From 2-02-FULL-38-15 sp964645555 (GTDB taxonomy: Bacteria; Patescibacteriota; Microgenomatia; Daviesbacterales; UBA10151), in NCBI GenBank assembly GCA_964645555.1, contig CAZYBP010000004.1:1-35835 (forward strand): a stretch of 35,835 nt of DNA, read 5' to 3'. Below, piece by piece: positions 1 through 7,935 of the stretch (positions are counted from its first letter, which is position 1; each line of letters opens with the position of its first letter). The notes beneath the pieces were generated by a model, which was not told the origin of the DNA, made no database searches, and saw only the letters and a program-made list of their open reading frames with translations. The translations under genes were made by a program, and so were the position numbers.

Positions 1-102
1 TATAAAAGGATAAACCAAGTATTACAACAAAAGTAGTAATTTTTAAAAAAATGTTCATATTATTAGTGTACTCAAAGACTTCGGCAAAAGGTAGAGTGAG
101 TC

Positions 103-1026
103 TTATTGGCCTTTGTTCCCTGAATGGAAAGATTTATGGACATCTTTTAAATGAGCATTCGTGACATGGGTATATATTTGAGTAGTCGAGATATTGCTGT
201 GGCCTAACATTTCCTGAACAGAACGAATATCAGCCCCGTTTATTAATAAATCAGTGGCAAAAGAATGACGCAAGGTGTGTGGAGTCGCTTTAACAGAAAA
301 TCCTAAAGCTTTGACATATTTTTCTACAGTCCGCTCGATTGAACGCGGAGTAAGCCTCATTGATTCACCATTATTTTCCAAGTTTACCTTACCCTGATAG
401 CGGATAAAAAGCGGCTTAAAAGCATCATGTCTAATTCCTAAGTAACGGTCAAGCCATTCAACTGCCGCGTCAGACAAAAATACCACCCGTTCCTTACCGC
501 CTTTTCCTACAATCCCAAACTCACGCCTGGTAAAATTTATTTGATCACGGTTTAATCTAGCTAGCTCTGAAACACGAAGACCAGTAGAAAACAGAGTCTC
601 CAGTATCGCTCTATCACGTAACCCATCTTTTTTTCCGGTATCAGGCGCATCTAATAATTGTCTTAGCTGTATATCATCTAGGACTTTTAAAGGACGTGGC
701 TCACTTTCTCCAAGTTCTACTTTTTCAGGAGACAAAGTAGTAACATCAATTCTCGCCAAATACCGCAAAAATGCCCTTAAGGCAATCATAAAATAATTCT
801 GGGTGATTCTTTTTAACCCTTTCCCGGTTTTCGGATCAATCCACCTGGATAAATGTAATCTATATTTTCTTACTAAATTTAAATCTATATCGCGAGGTTC
901 AATGTCTCCTGTAAAATCCAAAAAGCGTCTTAGGTAATGATCATAGTTTTTAATGGTCAGTTGGGAAGTATTACGCTCCAACTCTAGATACTCTAAAAAG
1001 TCAGTGATTAAGGTAGAAAGAGCCAT
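103..1026 (-). CDS. Tyrosine recombinase, XerC/XerD-like
   Basis: 307-aa site-specific recombinase, a normal length for Xer proteins. An N-terminal SAM-like core-binding domain (about residues 3-95) is followed by the catalytic domain. All six expected residues are visible: R151 (TGLRVSEL), K175 (GKGGKER), H250 and R253 (HTLRH), H276 (GHSN) and the nucleophile Y285 (QIYTH). It should therefore cut and rejoin DNA through a 3'-phosphotyrosine. It begins only 7 nt after the reconstructed stop of the cohesin-type gene, so it is probably transcribed with it. It could be the chromosomal dimer-resolution Xer or a mobile-element integrase. A second, different recombinase at 5987-6985 makes the islet between them suspicious. 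Family certain; exact role inferred. Confidence 0.95.
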   Translation of the reverse strand: MALSTLITDFLEYLELERNTSQLTIKNYDHYLRRFLDFTGDIEPRDIDLNLVRKYRLHLSRWIDPKTGKGLKRITQNYFMIALRAFLRYLARIDVTTLSPEKVELGESEPRPLKVLDDIQLRQLLDAPDTGKKDGLRDRAILETLFSTGLRVSELARLNRDQINFTRREFGIVGKGGKERVVFLSDAAVEWLDRYLGIRHDAFKPLFIRYQGKVNLENNGESMRLTPRSIERTVEKYVKALGFSVKATPHTLRHSFATDLLINGADIRSVQEMLGHSNISTTQIYTHVTNAHLKDVHKSFHSGNKGQ

Positions 1027-1033
1027 AGATAAC

Positions 1034-1776
1034 TTAAAGTAGTGCCAATCCCAGTATCCCTAAAACAGTCAATGCTGAACCTAATATGGCAAGCATAAAG
1101 GTAAACTCCTGTGTACCTCCTTCAGGTANNNNNNNNNNGGTAAAGTTTTTATCGGAATTTGAGCTGATGGGGTAGAACCTACCGTAACTGCCCCTTGACC
1201 AATACCTGTAGCTGGTAGAGTAACGGAAGCTGGAGCACCTGCTGCTGATCCACAGCTGCCTGACCCCACTGTATAATTACCGTTAGTTACAGCACCTAAA
1301 ATATCAGTTGGTGTCTCTCCCTTTTTTACCACATTAGAATCCGTAGTTTTAGTCTTGTCACTGGGATCGAAATCAAATTTAACCTGAGTAACACCGGTTG
1401 GAGCATCCTCTTTAACTGTAAAGTTAATTGTGGCCAAGGTACCTTGGCCAGAGAAGGAACTGGTAACAGAAGCTAGACCTGAAACCATAATTTTTCCACT
1501 TGCAGAATCAATGTTATTACCGGGATAATCTGCATAAATTGTACCTGCATTAATAGAATTAGCAGTTAACCTTGAGGAATCATAAAAGACAATAGCATCT
1601 GTACCATCTGTCTGCGTACCCCCTGTATCTAAAGTAATATTTAGAGAAAAAGCGCAACCTTTATTAAAAGTACCTGTAGAAGGGGAAAGGGCTAAAGTAG
1701 CATCAGCTGCCAATACCACACTAGGAGATATTATTAGAAACCAAAGAAAAGCTAATATAGTAAAAATATTTTTCAT
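1034..1776 (-). CDS. Secreted cohesin-domain protein with C-terminal TM anchor (spans a gap)
   Basis: N-terminal signal peptide (hydrophobic stretch ending VVLAADA, residues 4-25), then a cohesin-type beta-sandwich (about 25-170) with the family's usual pattern: valued strand ATLALSPSTGTF, TDGTDAIVFYDSSRL and GTLATINFTV. A Gly/Ala/Pro linker follows. Ten N at 1129-1138 interrupt the gene, and read straight through it appears to end in nonsense at 1081. In another frame beyond the gap the sequence reads PEGGTQEFTFML, then a hydrophobic helix, and stops at 1034-1036. I take that as the true C-terminus, a membrane anchor. The gap size is therefore wrong modulo 3. A TATTAT box lies 8 nt before the ATG, suggesting a leaderless mRNA. 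The likely partner is the dockerin of the 2414-5299 product. Cohesin call good; exact end inferred. Confidence 0.8.
1129..1138. other. Assembly gap (10 N)
   Basis: Ten undefined bases inside the 3' part of the cohesin-type gene. The reading frames on the two sides are not consistent with a true length of 10, so the size is nominal. Confidence 0.99.
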
Positions 1777-1793
1777 GATATTTAATAATACTT

Positions 1794-2414
1794 CTATTTA
1801 ATTGTTATCTTCAGATCTGATACTTGCTCTAAAATATTTTGATTTGTTGAGGATTCAATTACAGTTGACTTATCTGTTGTTCCTTTTTTAAAGTCAACGG
1901 TAACGTTTGCTTCACCTACAGCTTTAGCTTTAAACACAACCACTCCAAAAGTGTTAACACCATTAAAGCCGTTTTGACCGACAGAAAAGACTCCTGAAAC
2001 TTTAATTACCCCAGCTTTAGGATCAACTGATATTAAAGGATAATCCTGATAAATTTTTCCCTTCAAGAAGGCACCAGGAGATGCCTCAAGCAATCTGGAA
2101 TCATATTTCAAAACAAGATCGGTCCCATTAACCGTCTGACCTCCGGTAGATAATCTGACTACAACCGGTATAGCCTCTTTCACTTTGAAATTACCGGGTG
2201 CCAATAGACTAATCTGTGCTCCACTAATAGGCTGCAATTTTTGATACTGAGACTTAGGTAAAGGAGCGATTAAATTTTTAATTCCCAAAATGACTTCCGC
2301 CGCAAAAACTACTGCTAAAATCAGATAGAGAACTTTGCGGCTAAAAAACCAAGGTTTTTTACTTTTAAACCCAGTCTCCGACGTATAATATGCAGTTGGC
2401 TGTTGGTTATCCAT
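1794..2414 (-). CDS. Membrane-anchored cohesin-domain protein
   Basis: 206 aa. A cytosolic N-terminus with KSKK is followed by one TM helix (about residues 28-46). A short spacer leads to a cohesin-like domain (about 66-206): AQISLLAPGNFKVKEAIPVV, GTDLVLKYDSRLLEA, GVIKVSGVFSVG and GVVVFKAKAVGEANVTVDF. It resembles the domain of the downstream gene (TDGTDAIVFYDSSRL against VNGTDLVLKYDSRLL), so the two are paralogues. Its ATG overlaps the stop of the dockerin gene by one base (TAATG), which implies one operon and translational coupling. It is predicted to display an extracellular cohesin that could hold the dockerin encoded just upstream. Fold assignment is by pattern, and binding is inferred. 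Confidence 0.8.
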   Translation of the reverse strand: MDNQQPTAYYTSETGFKSKKPWFFSRKVLYLILAVVFAAEVILGIKNLIAPLPKSQYQKLQPISGAQISLLAPGNFKVKEAIPVVVRLSTGGQTVNGTDLVLKYDSRLLEASPGAFLKGKIYQDYPLISVDPKAGVIKVSGVFSVGQNGFNGVNTFGVVVFKAKAVGEANVTVDFKKGTTDKSTVIESSTNQNILEQVSDLKITIK

Positions 2415-5299
2415 TATTGTGGCTCCGGCTGACTACTTTTATTATAACTAGTTTTCATACAATTCCATTCAAAAGAATTACACAATGCATCTTTGTTAAA
2501 ATCACAATTTTTATTAGTCTTCATCGGGCCCCATTGGTTACGAAGCAAACCAGCATCCAAACCATTAATAGTATTATCAGTATTTAAATCACCAATCGGC
2601 AAGGAGAAATTACTTAAGATATTATTCCCTTTAACAGCCACAAACTCATCGCTACAAATACGCACACTCTTTGGAGCTTTAATACATGCAATATATTTAA
2701 CACCTTCTTCAAGTTTAGTTTGGATATTGGAAATAGTACCTGTTTTATCTATTGTAACCTTCTCCTTATTTTTATTTTTATGATTTAAGGATTCAACTAA
2801 AGTTAAGTCAACATTTTCTTGGTCATAATTACTTTCTGATCTACAAATAAGCTTAGCACCCAAAGAAATCTGGGTAACTCCTACATCACAAGTTTTTTCT
2901 GCTGACTCTTGCCCTTGTTTATTGGTGATGATTACTTTATAGGTAGTACCACCTGCTGCGGAAGAAGGGTTATCTAAATGTGCGGTCACCATTTGCTTAT
3001 CTCCTAACTTATCGTTCCAATTGTCAATAACTAAATTAGTACCGCCGCTTTTAATAGTCCCCTCTGTAGAACCGAAATTATCGCCAGTAACCTTGAAGAG
3101 TAAACGGCTATTATGAGTTAGGTCAACATCACAAGACACCCCTTTAATATCAGGGGGAGGACCCACATAATCAATGCTTGCTTGGATAGGTTCGGTTACT
3201 TTAGGAGGGGTAGAGTTATCTTCAAACTGAACCCAAATAAATTTCTGACCCGGGCTCGTGTCTTGAATATCATACTTAATAGTTACTCCTCCTTCAGTAT
3301 AATCATGGTTAAAAGGTAAATTACCCAAGTCAGCTCTTTTTTCTGTAAAACGGAATTTAACAATCTTTGACGCAGAATCCGGAGCTTGAACAGTTACAAT
3401 AGCAGCCTCAGCACTATCACAACCACCACCTGTTGCTTTTAGACTATAATTTCCTGCAGTGTCCAAAGTAATAGACTCTTCATTTGAGGCGGTCTTACTA
3501 AAATCATTTGGTCCTGTTAGAGTTAAGCTTGTTACATTAGCCTTTACAGCTATTGGGCTAATTAAGGCTCCTACGCGTATTTTGTCACCCTTCTTTATAG
3601 TTTTAGTCTGAGCCCAAGGATCATTTACATCCTTTTGAACTCTCATTACACAACTACCGGCAACAGGCGCTGCTGCAAAACAGCTAGCCACTTTATCCCG
3701 ATCAGCTTGGGGGACACTACCCATATTTTTCCAGTTATTTACTATAGCCCGATAATTAGATTCATCAGTACACCAACCGCCATTTTTATATACAGTAAGC
3801 ATACTTTGTTTTCCCATTTTATCTAATACACAATTGGATTGCTCTGTTGTAACACTTCCCGGAGAACCTTTAGTACAATCTGTTGCCTTCTTTTCAACGC
3901 CACACTCATTAATTAATTGATCTTCACTTGCTCCGTTAATATTTTTCCAATTATTTATTATACCCGGATAATATTCCTTCTTATCAGTACACCAACCGTT
4001 ATTTTGATAGAAAGAAAGTATATCTGATCTTTTCCGAGTTACACATTCAGCTTGATCCTGAGTGATACCCCCGGTTGAATCAGAAGTTGTGCACAGAGGC
4101 TTTTTACCTTGTTGTTCATCAGCTTTGGTTTGACAATCAACCTGGGAAACCCATGGAGTAAAATCAATAGTGGCACAATAGCTTCCGTTAGATAGCGTAC
4201 TTTCATAGTGGTAATATCTGTAACCACATTTTCCGCTCTTCCAGGCTTGACCACTTGAATCAACAACTCTTGGTTCTCCATTAACCATGCCGTCATTTAC
4301 TACATAGAGCCACTGACTACCATTCGGCGATAAATCAGACACCTTTTGTTGATTTGAGGGACATTGGTTATTATCTCCGCCACCCACAGGAACAGTAGGA
4401 GAATCCGGCGTATTGCAACCTTCTTGATTACTTCCTTTGGCCTTTACACATCTGGTAGTATAGGCTCCACTGCCATAGCCGCAAGTTGACCCTTCGTCAT
4501 CCAGCCATTCTCCACCTTCACACCATTGTTCGCCCCCTGTACAAGCCCGGGGATAACCATCGCAACGCTGACCTTTTTTAGAACTATTACCGGGAGGCTG
4601 CTGATCACCACTATTAGGTTCACTTCCGTTGTTCCTATCCCGACAATCTTGCCAATCCCAGTTATTACATCCGTCAGTCCAGACTTGACAATTTTCANNN
4701 NNNNNNNNNNNNNNNNNNNNNNNNNNNNNNNNNNNNNNNNNNNNNNNNNNNNNNNNNNNNNNNNNNNNNNNNNNNNNNNNNNNNNNNNNNNNNNNNNCTT
4801 GACAATTTTCACCATCATGATCTTCTCGATAACCTGCATCACGCCAATTACACTGAGGCTGATTGGATCTACAATCTTGCCAATCCCAGTTATTACATCC
4901 GTCAGTCCAGACTTGACAATTTTCACCATCATGATCTTCTCGATAACCTGCATCACGCCAATTACAGGCTTCTTGAGCATAAACCTTACTAACCAATCTT
5001 CCTTGAGGCAATGAGGCATTTTGGGACCGGAACTGAAGATCAGATCCTGTTGGAGCTGTAATTCTCAGACTGATATTAGAGCAGACCGCCACTAGCTTAC
5101 CGTCTTTTTGCACTACACAACCAGTTCCACCTAAATCTTTTGTTAGGAATTCTATCTTAGCTGCATTAGCCTTAGAAAAAAGGATTTGCTGCTCTCTGGC
5201 AATTTTTACTGTAATGGGGATAGCCAGTAGCATAATTGCCATAAGCAAGAAGCTGATAACATCTTTTTTATTAAATTCTTTTTTAATTTCGTCTAACAT
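2414..5299 (-). CDS. Large N-anchored Cys/Trp-rich repeat protein with C-terminal dockerin
   Basis: About 961 aa as assembled, with a 100-N gap inside. I chose the ATG at 5299 (MLDEIKKEFNKKDV), directly before the TM helix; a TTG-started frame reaches 5419 but would run over the promoter. Layout: TM helix (about 14-32), tandem 38-aa repeats of type CNWRDAGYREDHDGENC containing Cys, Trp and acidic residues, Cys-rich modules with repeated NNWKN...C units, then Ig/IPT-like beta domains. The C-terminus is a type I dockerin with two calcium loops: DLNTDNTINGLDAGLL and DFNKDALCNSFEWNCM. The protein should sit on the cell surface. No catalytic domain is visible, so this looks like adhesion or scaffold machinery rather than a cellulosome enzyme. 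It is first in an operon with two cohesin genes. Confidence 0.85.
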   Translation of the reverse strand: MLDEIKKEFNKKDVISFLLMAIMLLAIPITVKIAREQQILFSKANAAKIEFLTKDLGGTGCVVQKDGKLVAVCSNISLRITAPTGSDLQFRSQNASLPQGRLVSKVYAQEACNWRDAGYREDHDGENCQVWTDGCNNWDWQDCRSNQPQCNWRDAGYREDHDGENCQXXXXXXXXXXXXXXXXXXXXXXXXXXXXXXXXXXENCQVWTDGCNNWDWQDCRDRNNGSEPNSGDQQPPGNSSKKGQRCDGYPRACTGGEQWCEGGEWLDDEGSTCGYGSGAYTTRCVKAKGSNQEGCNTPDSPTVPVGGGDNNQCPSNQQKVSDLSPNGSQWLYVVNDGMVNGEPRVVDSSGQAWKSGKCGYRYYHYESTLSNGSYCATIDFTPWVSQVDCQTKADEQQGKKPLCTTSDSTGGITQDQAECVTRKRSDILSFYQNNGWCTDKKEYYPGIINNWKNINGASEDQLINECGVEKKATDCTKGSPGSVTTEQSNCVLDKMGKQSMLTVYKNGGWCTDESNYRAIVNNWKNMGSVPQADRDKVASCFAAAPVAGSCVMRVQKDVNDPWAQTKTIKKGDKIRVGALISPIAVKANVTSLTLTGPNDFSKTASNEESITLDTAGNYSLKATGGGCDSAEAAIVTVQAPDSASKIVKFRFTEKRADLGNLPFNHDYTEGGVTIKYDIQDTSPGQKFIWVQFEDNSTPPKVTEPIQASIDYVGPPPDIKGVSCDVDLTHNSRLLFKVTGDNFGSTEGTIKSGGTNLVIDNWNDKLGDKQMVTAHLDNPSSAAGGTTYKVIITNKQGQESAEKTCDVGVTQISLGAKLICRSESNYDQENVDLTLVESLNHKNKNKEKVTIDKTGTISNIQTKLEEGVKYIACIKAPKSVRICSDEFVAVKGNNILSNFSLPIGDLNTDNTINGLDAGLLRNQWGPMKTNKNCDFNKDALCNSFEWNCMKTSYNKSSQPEPQ
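4639..4966 (-). repeat. 114-bp in-frame tandem repeats (38-aa units), at least three copies
   Basis: Units begin at 4966 and 4852 (exactly 114 bp apart), and a further copy is visible at about 4639-4697 beyond the gap. Each encodes a 38-aa module with four Cys and several Trp. The 100-N gap lies in the array, so true copy number is unknown; the assembler probably failed because of the repeats. Confidence 0.9.
4698..4797. other. Assembly gap (100 N)
   Basis: Nominal 100-N gap inside the 114-bp repeat array of the dockerin gene. The spacing between repeat landmarks across it is 224 bp, not a multiple of 114, so the length is a placeholder. Confidence 0.99.
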
Positions 5300-5371
5300 C
5301 TTGAAGTAGGGGAGAATCTTAATATTCACCACTACAATTAATCCGGTTGCCTCTTGACCTCTATATCCAGA

Positions 5372-5398
5372 TTGACACTTTTTATTATAGTTTGTCAA
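5372..5398 (-). promoter_or_regulatory. TATAAT box inside a TTGACA/TGTCAA inverted repeat, upstream of the dockerin operon
   Basis: On the minus strand TTGACA (5398-5393) and its complement TGTCAA (5377-5372) flank a TATAAT at 5389-5384. Spacing of that TTGACA to TATAAT is too short for a normal promoter, so the inverted repeat is more likely an operator around the -10 box. Transcription would start near 5377, about 80 nt before the ATG at 5299. Confidence 0.4.
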
Positions 5399-5453
5399 CC
5401 CCGATTTACTCGAGGTCAAGGATTCAGGCTAATATTGTGCGACGAGAAAAAGG

Positions 5454-5990
5454 CTAACGGAAACGTGCGTTTTGACGGTTTAAAAAAATTTGTTTATGTT
5501 TTATATAATCGAAAAAACGAGGTTTAGCTGAAAACTCAAATATTTTTAAATCTTCTAATTGAGGGTAGGGCAAAACAAATAATTTATTTGTGGTAGGAAG
5601 AGCCAAATATTTTTCAAGCTTTAAAGCATTCGTGTCTCCGCACTCAATTAGAAACTTCAAGTTTCTATCTATTACATCTACCTCAAAACCTACCAACGGA
5701 TACTCAAATAAGATATCCCTGTGATTAACGCCTAATTTTTTTATCAGATAATCTCTAGCAAATAATTTTAAGATTAAATGAGTTAAACTTTCTCCTTCTC
5801 TAAGTTTGGAGCTTTTTGATTCTGATTCTTGGCTTAAACGTTTTTCGAATTGTTGATGACTAACCAAAACTGTTGAGGAAACCTGAAGTAAACCCTCTGT
5901 ATACATCCAGGCTATCTCGTCAATATTGGCCCAATCAATGTTGAGCGGATAGTTGCTATGAAAGATTTTTAGGAAGGCTTGTGCGTTCAT
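5454..5990 (-). CDS. Hypothetical protein coupled to recombinase; possible PD-(D/E)XK nuclease fold
   Basis: 178 aa, no signal peptide or TM helix. The start overlaps the recombinase stop as ATGA, so the two are translationally coupled and probably act in one process. Residues about 70-125 read like the core of a PD-(D/E)XK nuclease: a helix (LILKLFARDYLIKKLG), then EYPLVGFEVDVI, then LKFLIECGDTNALK, that is a strand with Asp followed by a strand with Glu. The final Lys of the canonical ExK is replaced (ECG), with N/K nearby. It could be an active divergent nuclease, a dead one used for binding, or unrelated. I do not recognise the family; the fold suggestion is inference. Confidence 0.6.
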   Translation of the reverse strand: MNAQAFLKIFHSNYPLNIDWANIDEIAWMYTEGLLQVSSTVLVSHQQFEKRLSQESESKSSKLREGESLTHLILKLFARDYLIKKLGVNHRDILFEYPLVGFEVDVIDRNLKFLIECGDTNALKLEKYLALPTTNKLFVLPYPQLEDLKIFEFSAKPRFFDYIKHKQIFLNRQNARFR

Positions 5991-6985
5991 TCTTTTTTAG
6001 CCAAAGGATGATACTTGTGGTGAGTCTCCTGAGCAAAGCGGTCTGAGGCATTAACATAACGTGTAGTAGTATTTAGTGATTCATGGCCTAATAGGATTTG
6101 AATTGCTGCAGGGGAAGCGCCTTCTTCAGCTAAATAAGTAGCAAACCCATGGCGGAAAGAATGAGGCGTAGTGGGCAAATTTATCCTTAATTTCTCTCTA
6201 TATGTCTTTAATCTTTCTTGAATATACCTAGGGGTTAGGCGGGAAGAAAGCCTGTCTTTGCTTCTGGTTTTTGTTGGAATAAATAAAGCTTGTTGATTAT
6301 CTTGCCTCAATATCAAATATTGATCCAGATAGGACTGAGCACGCTCTGTCAGATATACAAACCTTTGTTTACGTCCTTTACCGATGATGAAAATTTTTCC
6401 TTCAATATTTAAGTCTCTTCTATTGAGATTGACTAATTCTGAGATACGCATGCCTGTGGCAAATAGAACCTCCAGGATAGCCCGATTCCGAGCACCAATT
6501 ACTGGATCCTGCTCTAAGCTAGAGGGAGATTCAATCAAAGCAACCAGCTCATTAAACTCTGCAACGTTTGGATGAGAACGTTCTCTTTTCACCATCTTAA
6601 ATTGATCCGGCACTACAGGAGTTTCGTAATCCTGCTCAATCAGAAACCTGATGTAAGCTCTTACAGCAGATAAACATCTGTTGATACTTGCTGATGACAA
6701 TCTTTTTGCTCCTTGATGATGGGTAGTCGCTGTTTCTCTATCATCGGATGAAAGATAAGCCTTAAATTCAAATATCAGGCGTTTATCTAGATTTTTAATT
6801 CTTAAATTTCTGGATTTCAAAAAATTGTCAAAAATGGCTAGATCATTTTTATAGTGGTATATTGTCATAGGGGAATAGTTATTGGTTTGCAGGAAAAGAA
6901 AGAAGTCATCTATAAGATCCATGTTAGAAAAAATATGAGCATTATCTGTGGGATTTTCGGAATTTTCTTTAACTGGGGTAGGCAT
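5987..6985 (-). CDS. Tyrosine recombinase (second, distinct from the one at 103-1026)
   Basis: I choose the ATG at 6985 (MPTPVKEN), giving 332 aa. The open frame extends to a TTG at 7045, but that TTG is the first part of a TTGACA -35 box. Numbered from M at 6985 the catalytic set is R180 (TGMRISEL), K203 (GKGRKQR), H275 and R278 (HSFRH), H301 (GHES) and Y310 (TTRYVN), all present. A core-binding domain lies at about 20-125. It carries a longer Asp/Ser/Glu-rich N-terminus and an insertion near residues 80-95 relative to the first recombinase, so the two are not recent duplicates. The next gene overlaps it (ATGA). Likely an integrase or resolvase of an element; the partner site is not known. 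Confidence 0.93.
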   Translation of the reverse strand: MPTPVKENSENPTDNAHIFSNMDLIDDFFLFLQTNNYSPMTIYHYKNDLAIFDNFLKSRNLRIKNLDKRLIFEFKAYLSSDDRETATTHHQGAKRLSSASINRCLSAVRAYIRFLIEQDYETPVVPDQFKMVKRERSHPNVAEFNELVALIESPSSLEQDPVIGARNRAILEVLFATGMRISELVNLNRRDLNIEGKIFIIGKGRKQRFVYLTERAQSYLDQYLILRQDNQQALFIPTKTRSKDRLSSRLTPRYIQERLKTYREKLRINLPTTPHSFRHGFATYLAEEGASPAAIQILLGHESLNTTTRYVNASDRFAQETHHKYHPLAKKE

Positions 6986-7016
6986 ATTGAGACTTCGTGT
7001 AATGCTGATTACAAGA

Positions 7017-7045
7017 ATAATAACAAGGCTAAAAGGCCTTGTCAA
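7017..7045 (-). promoter_or_regulatory. Promoter with internal operator-like palindrome for the second recombinase
   Basis: Minus strand TTGACA (7045-7040), 17-bp spacer, TATTAT (7022-7017). Start of transcription should fall near 7010, 25 nt before the ATG at 6985. The spacer is itself an inverted repeat, ACAAGGC - 6 nt - GCCTTGT (7-bp arms), ideally placed for a repressor. This would let the recombinase or a partner regulate itself. Confidence 0.6.
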
Positions 7046-7935
7046 GCTTTAAATTAAACTTAAATCTTAACCCAAATAATGAAAATAAATCAAAGATTTA
7101 TGATTTGATAATAACAAACTACTGGTGAACATGGAGAATCAAAATTCTTAATAAGAAATAAAAACAGATGATCACTAATGCAGGATAGAGTTACATTGTT
7201 TAATTCTTTTAGAAAGCAGTTACACTGCTTTCTCTGCTTTATTTTGTGCCATCTAACTTTCTCCAGGCAGAGTTTTCAACCCTTCGAGGCTATCCAGGCA
7301 TAAAGCCCTGTAATGCCCTAAAAACGGCTAATCAGGGGAGGTAAGGTACAATTGGTCATCCATAGATTAGGTTGTCCTGTCAGCCCAAACCCGGATATAT
7401 AAGTTAAAAATAATTATAATTAAAAATGGTAAAAAATTTGGACGGGAACTATCGTATTTTTAGCATACCAAAAACTTTTATCTTTCCCATTTGAGTATTT
7501 ATATTTTAAATCGTTCCCGAACAGACCACTTCTCCGGGATTAATTTATTCTCATATTGTCCGACATCAAATTGGGTAGAATGACAAACTCCTAAAAAGAG
7601 TGGGTGGTGAAGCGTTGACGCATATATCTTTAACTATACCTTCTAAAGCTTCTTTTCCTAGCTAACTACTCAGCAGTCTGGGCGTATCTCTCCTCCAGAA
7701 GATCCTTCGGGTTTCCTTTAGCACAAACATCGTTTAACTGACAGAACCAGGCTCGGAGGAACGTAAGAAAGGCACATTTGATAACAGTAAAGGATAACAA
7801 CTTATCCACAAGGAGTAGAAGATAACACACATAGCAGAAGCGTATTAAGTCCTATAGCATATGGACTTTGTGCCTAATAACTATATCATACTATATCATT
7901 AATTCTTTTCACGATATTTGCCCTATAGTTTTCAC
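7046..7935. ncRNA. Gene-free, hairpin-rich region; candidate structured RNA (about 7205-7870)
   Basis: About 890 bp without a credible reading frame, up to the gap. It contains several exact complementary segments: 7211-7220 with 7224-7233 (10 bp, 3-nt loop); 7297-7301 with 7313-7317; 7443-7449 with 7513-7519 (CGGGAAC/GTTCCCG); 7792-7797 with 7802-7807 (GGATAA-CAAC-TTATCC); and 7847-7855 with 7859-7868 (9 bp with one bulge). A long-range helix joins 7245-7249 plus 7257-7262 to 7766-7776 and would close a domain of about 530 nt. A UUCG-loop context at 7711-7716 favours the plus strand. ACAGAACC-GGCT at 7741-7753 is reminiscent of the 3' conserved region of RNase P RNA, but its 5' partner is missing. 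I found no tmRNA, SRP or rRNA signature. Identity unknown. Confidence 0.4.
7211..7233 (+). terminator. Perfect 10-bp hairpin, possible terminator
   Basis: AGAAAGCAGT - TAC - ACTGCTTTCT followed on the plus strand by CTGCTTTATTTTG. The T-run is broken, so it could equally be a hairpin within or beside the candidate RNA. Confidence 0.35.

Noticed and set aside
1034..1250. LPATG as a sortase sorting signal in the cohesin protein
   Set aside because: The motif is too far from the reconstructed TM helix and no basic tail follows; no sortase is in the window.
4639..4985. Regular repeats resembling a CRISPR array
   Set aside because: They are contiguous 114-bp coding units without variable spacers and stay in frame within a long gene.
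4444..5019. Alternative frames over the dockerin repeats
   Set aside because: They are shadows of the periodic repeat; only the frame with Cys/Trp modules has a TM helix and dockerin.
7205..7870. RNase P RNA
   Set aside because: ACAGAACC-GGCT looks like CR-V, but there is no GAGGAAAGTCC-type CR-I and no CR-II/III (AGGGTGAAA...GGTAAGAGC) on either strand.
7600..7870. tmRNA with a short tag frame near 7632-7664
   Set aside because: A GTTGACG stretch and a TAA with following TAACTACTC are suggestive, but no GGGTTCGA-type T-arm or 3' CCA end is found and the frame does not end in an Ala-Ala tag.
7046..7870. Integron attI/attC sites near the second recombinase
   Set aside because: A few RYYYAAC matches occur, but not paired with GTTRRRY as a cassette site needs.
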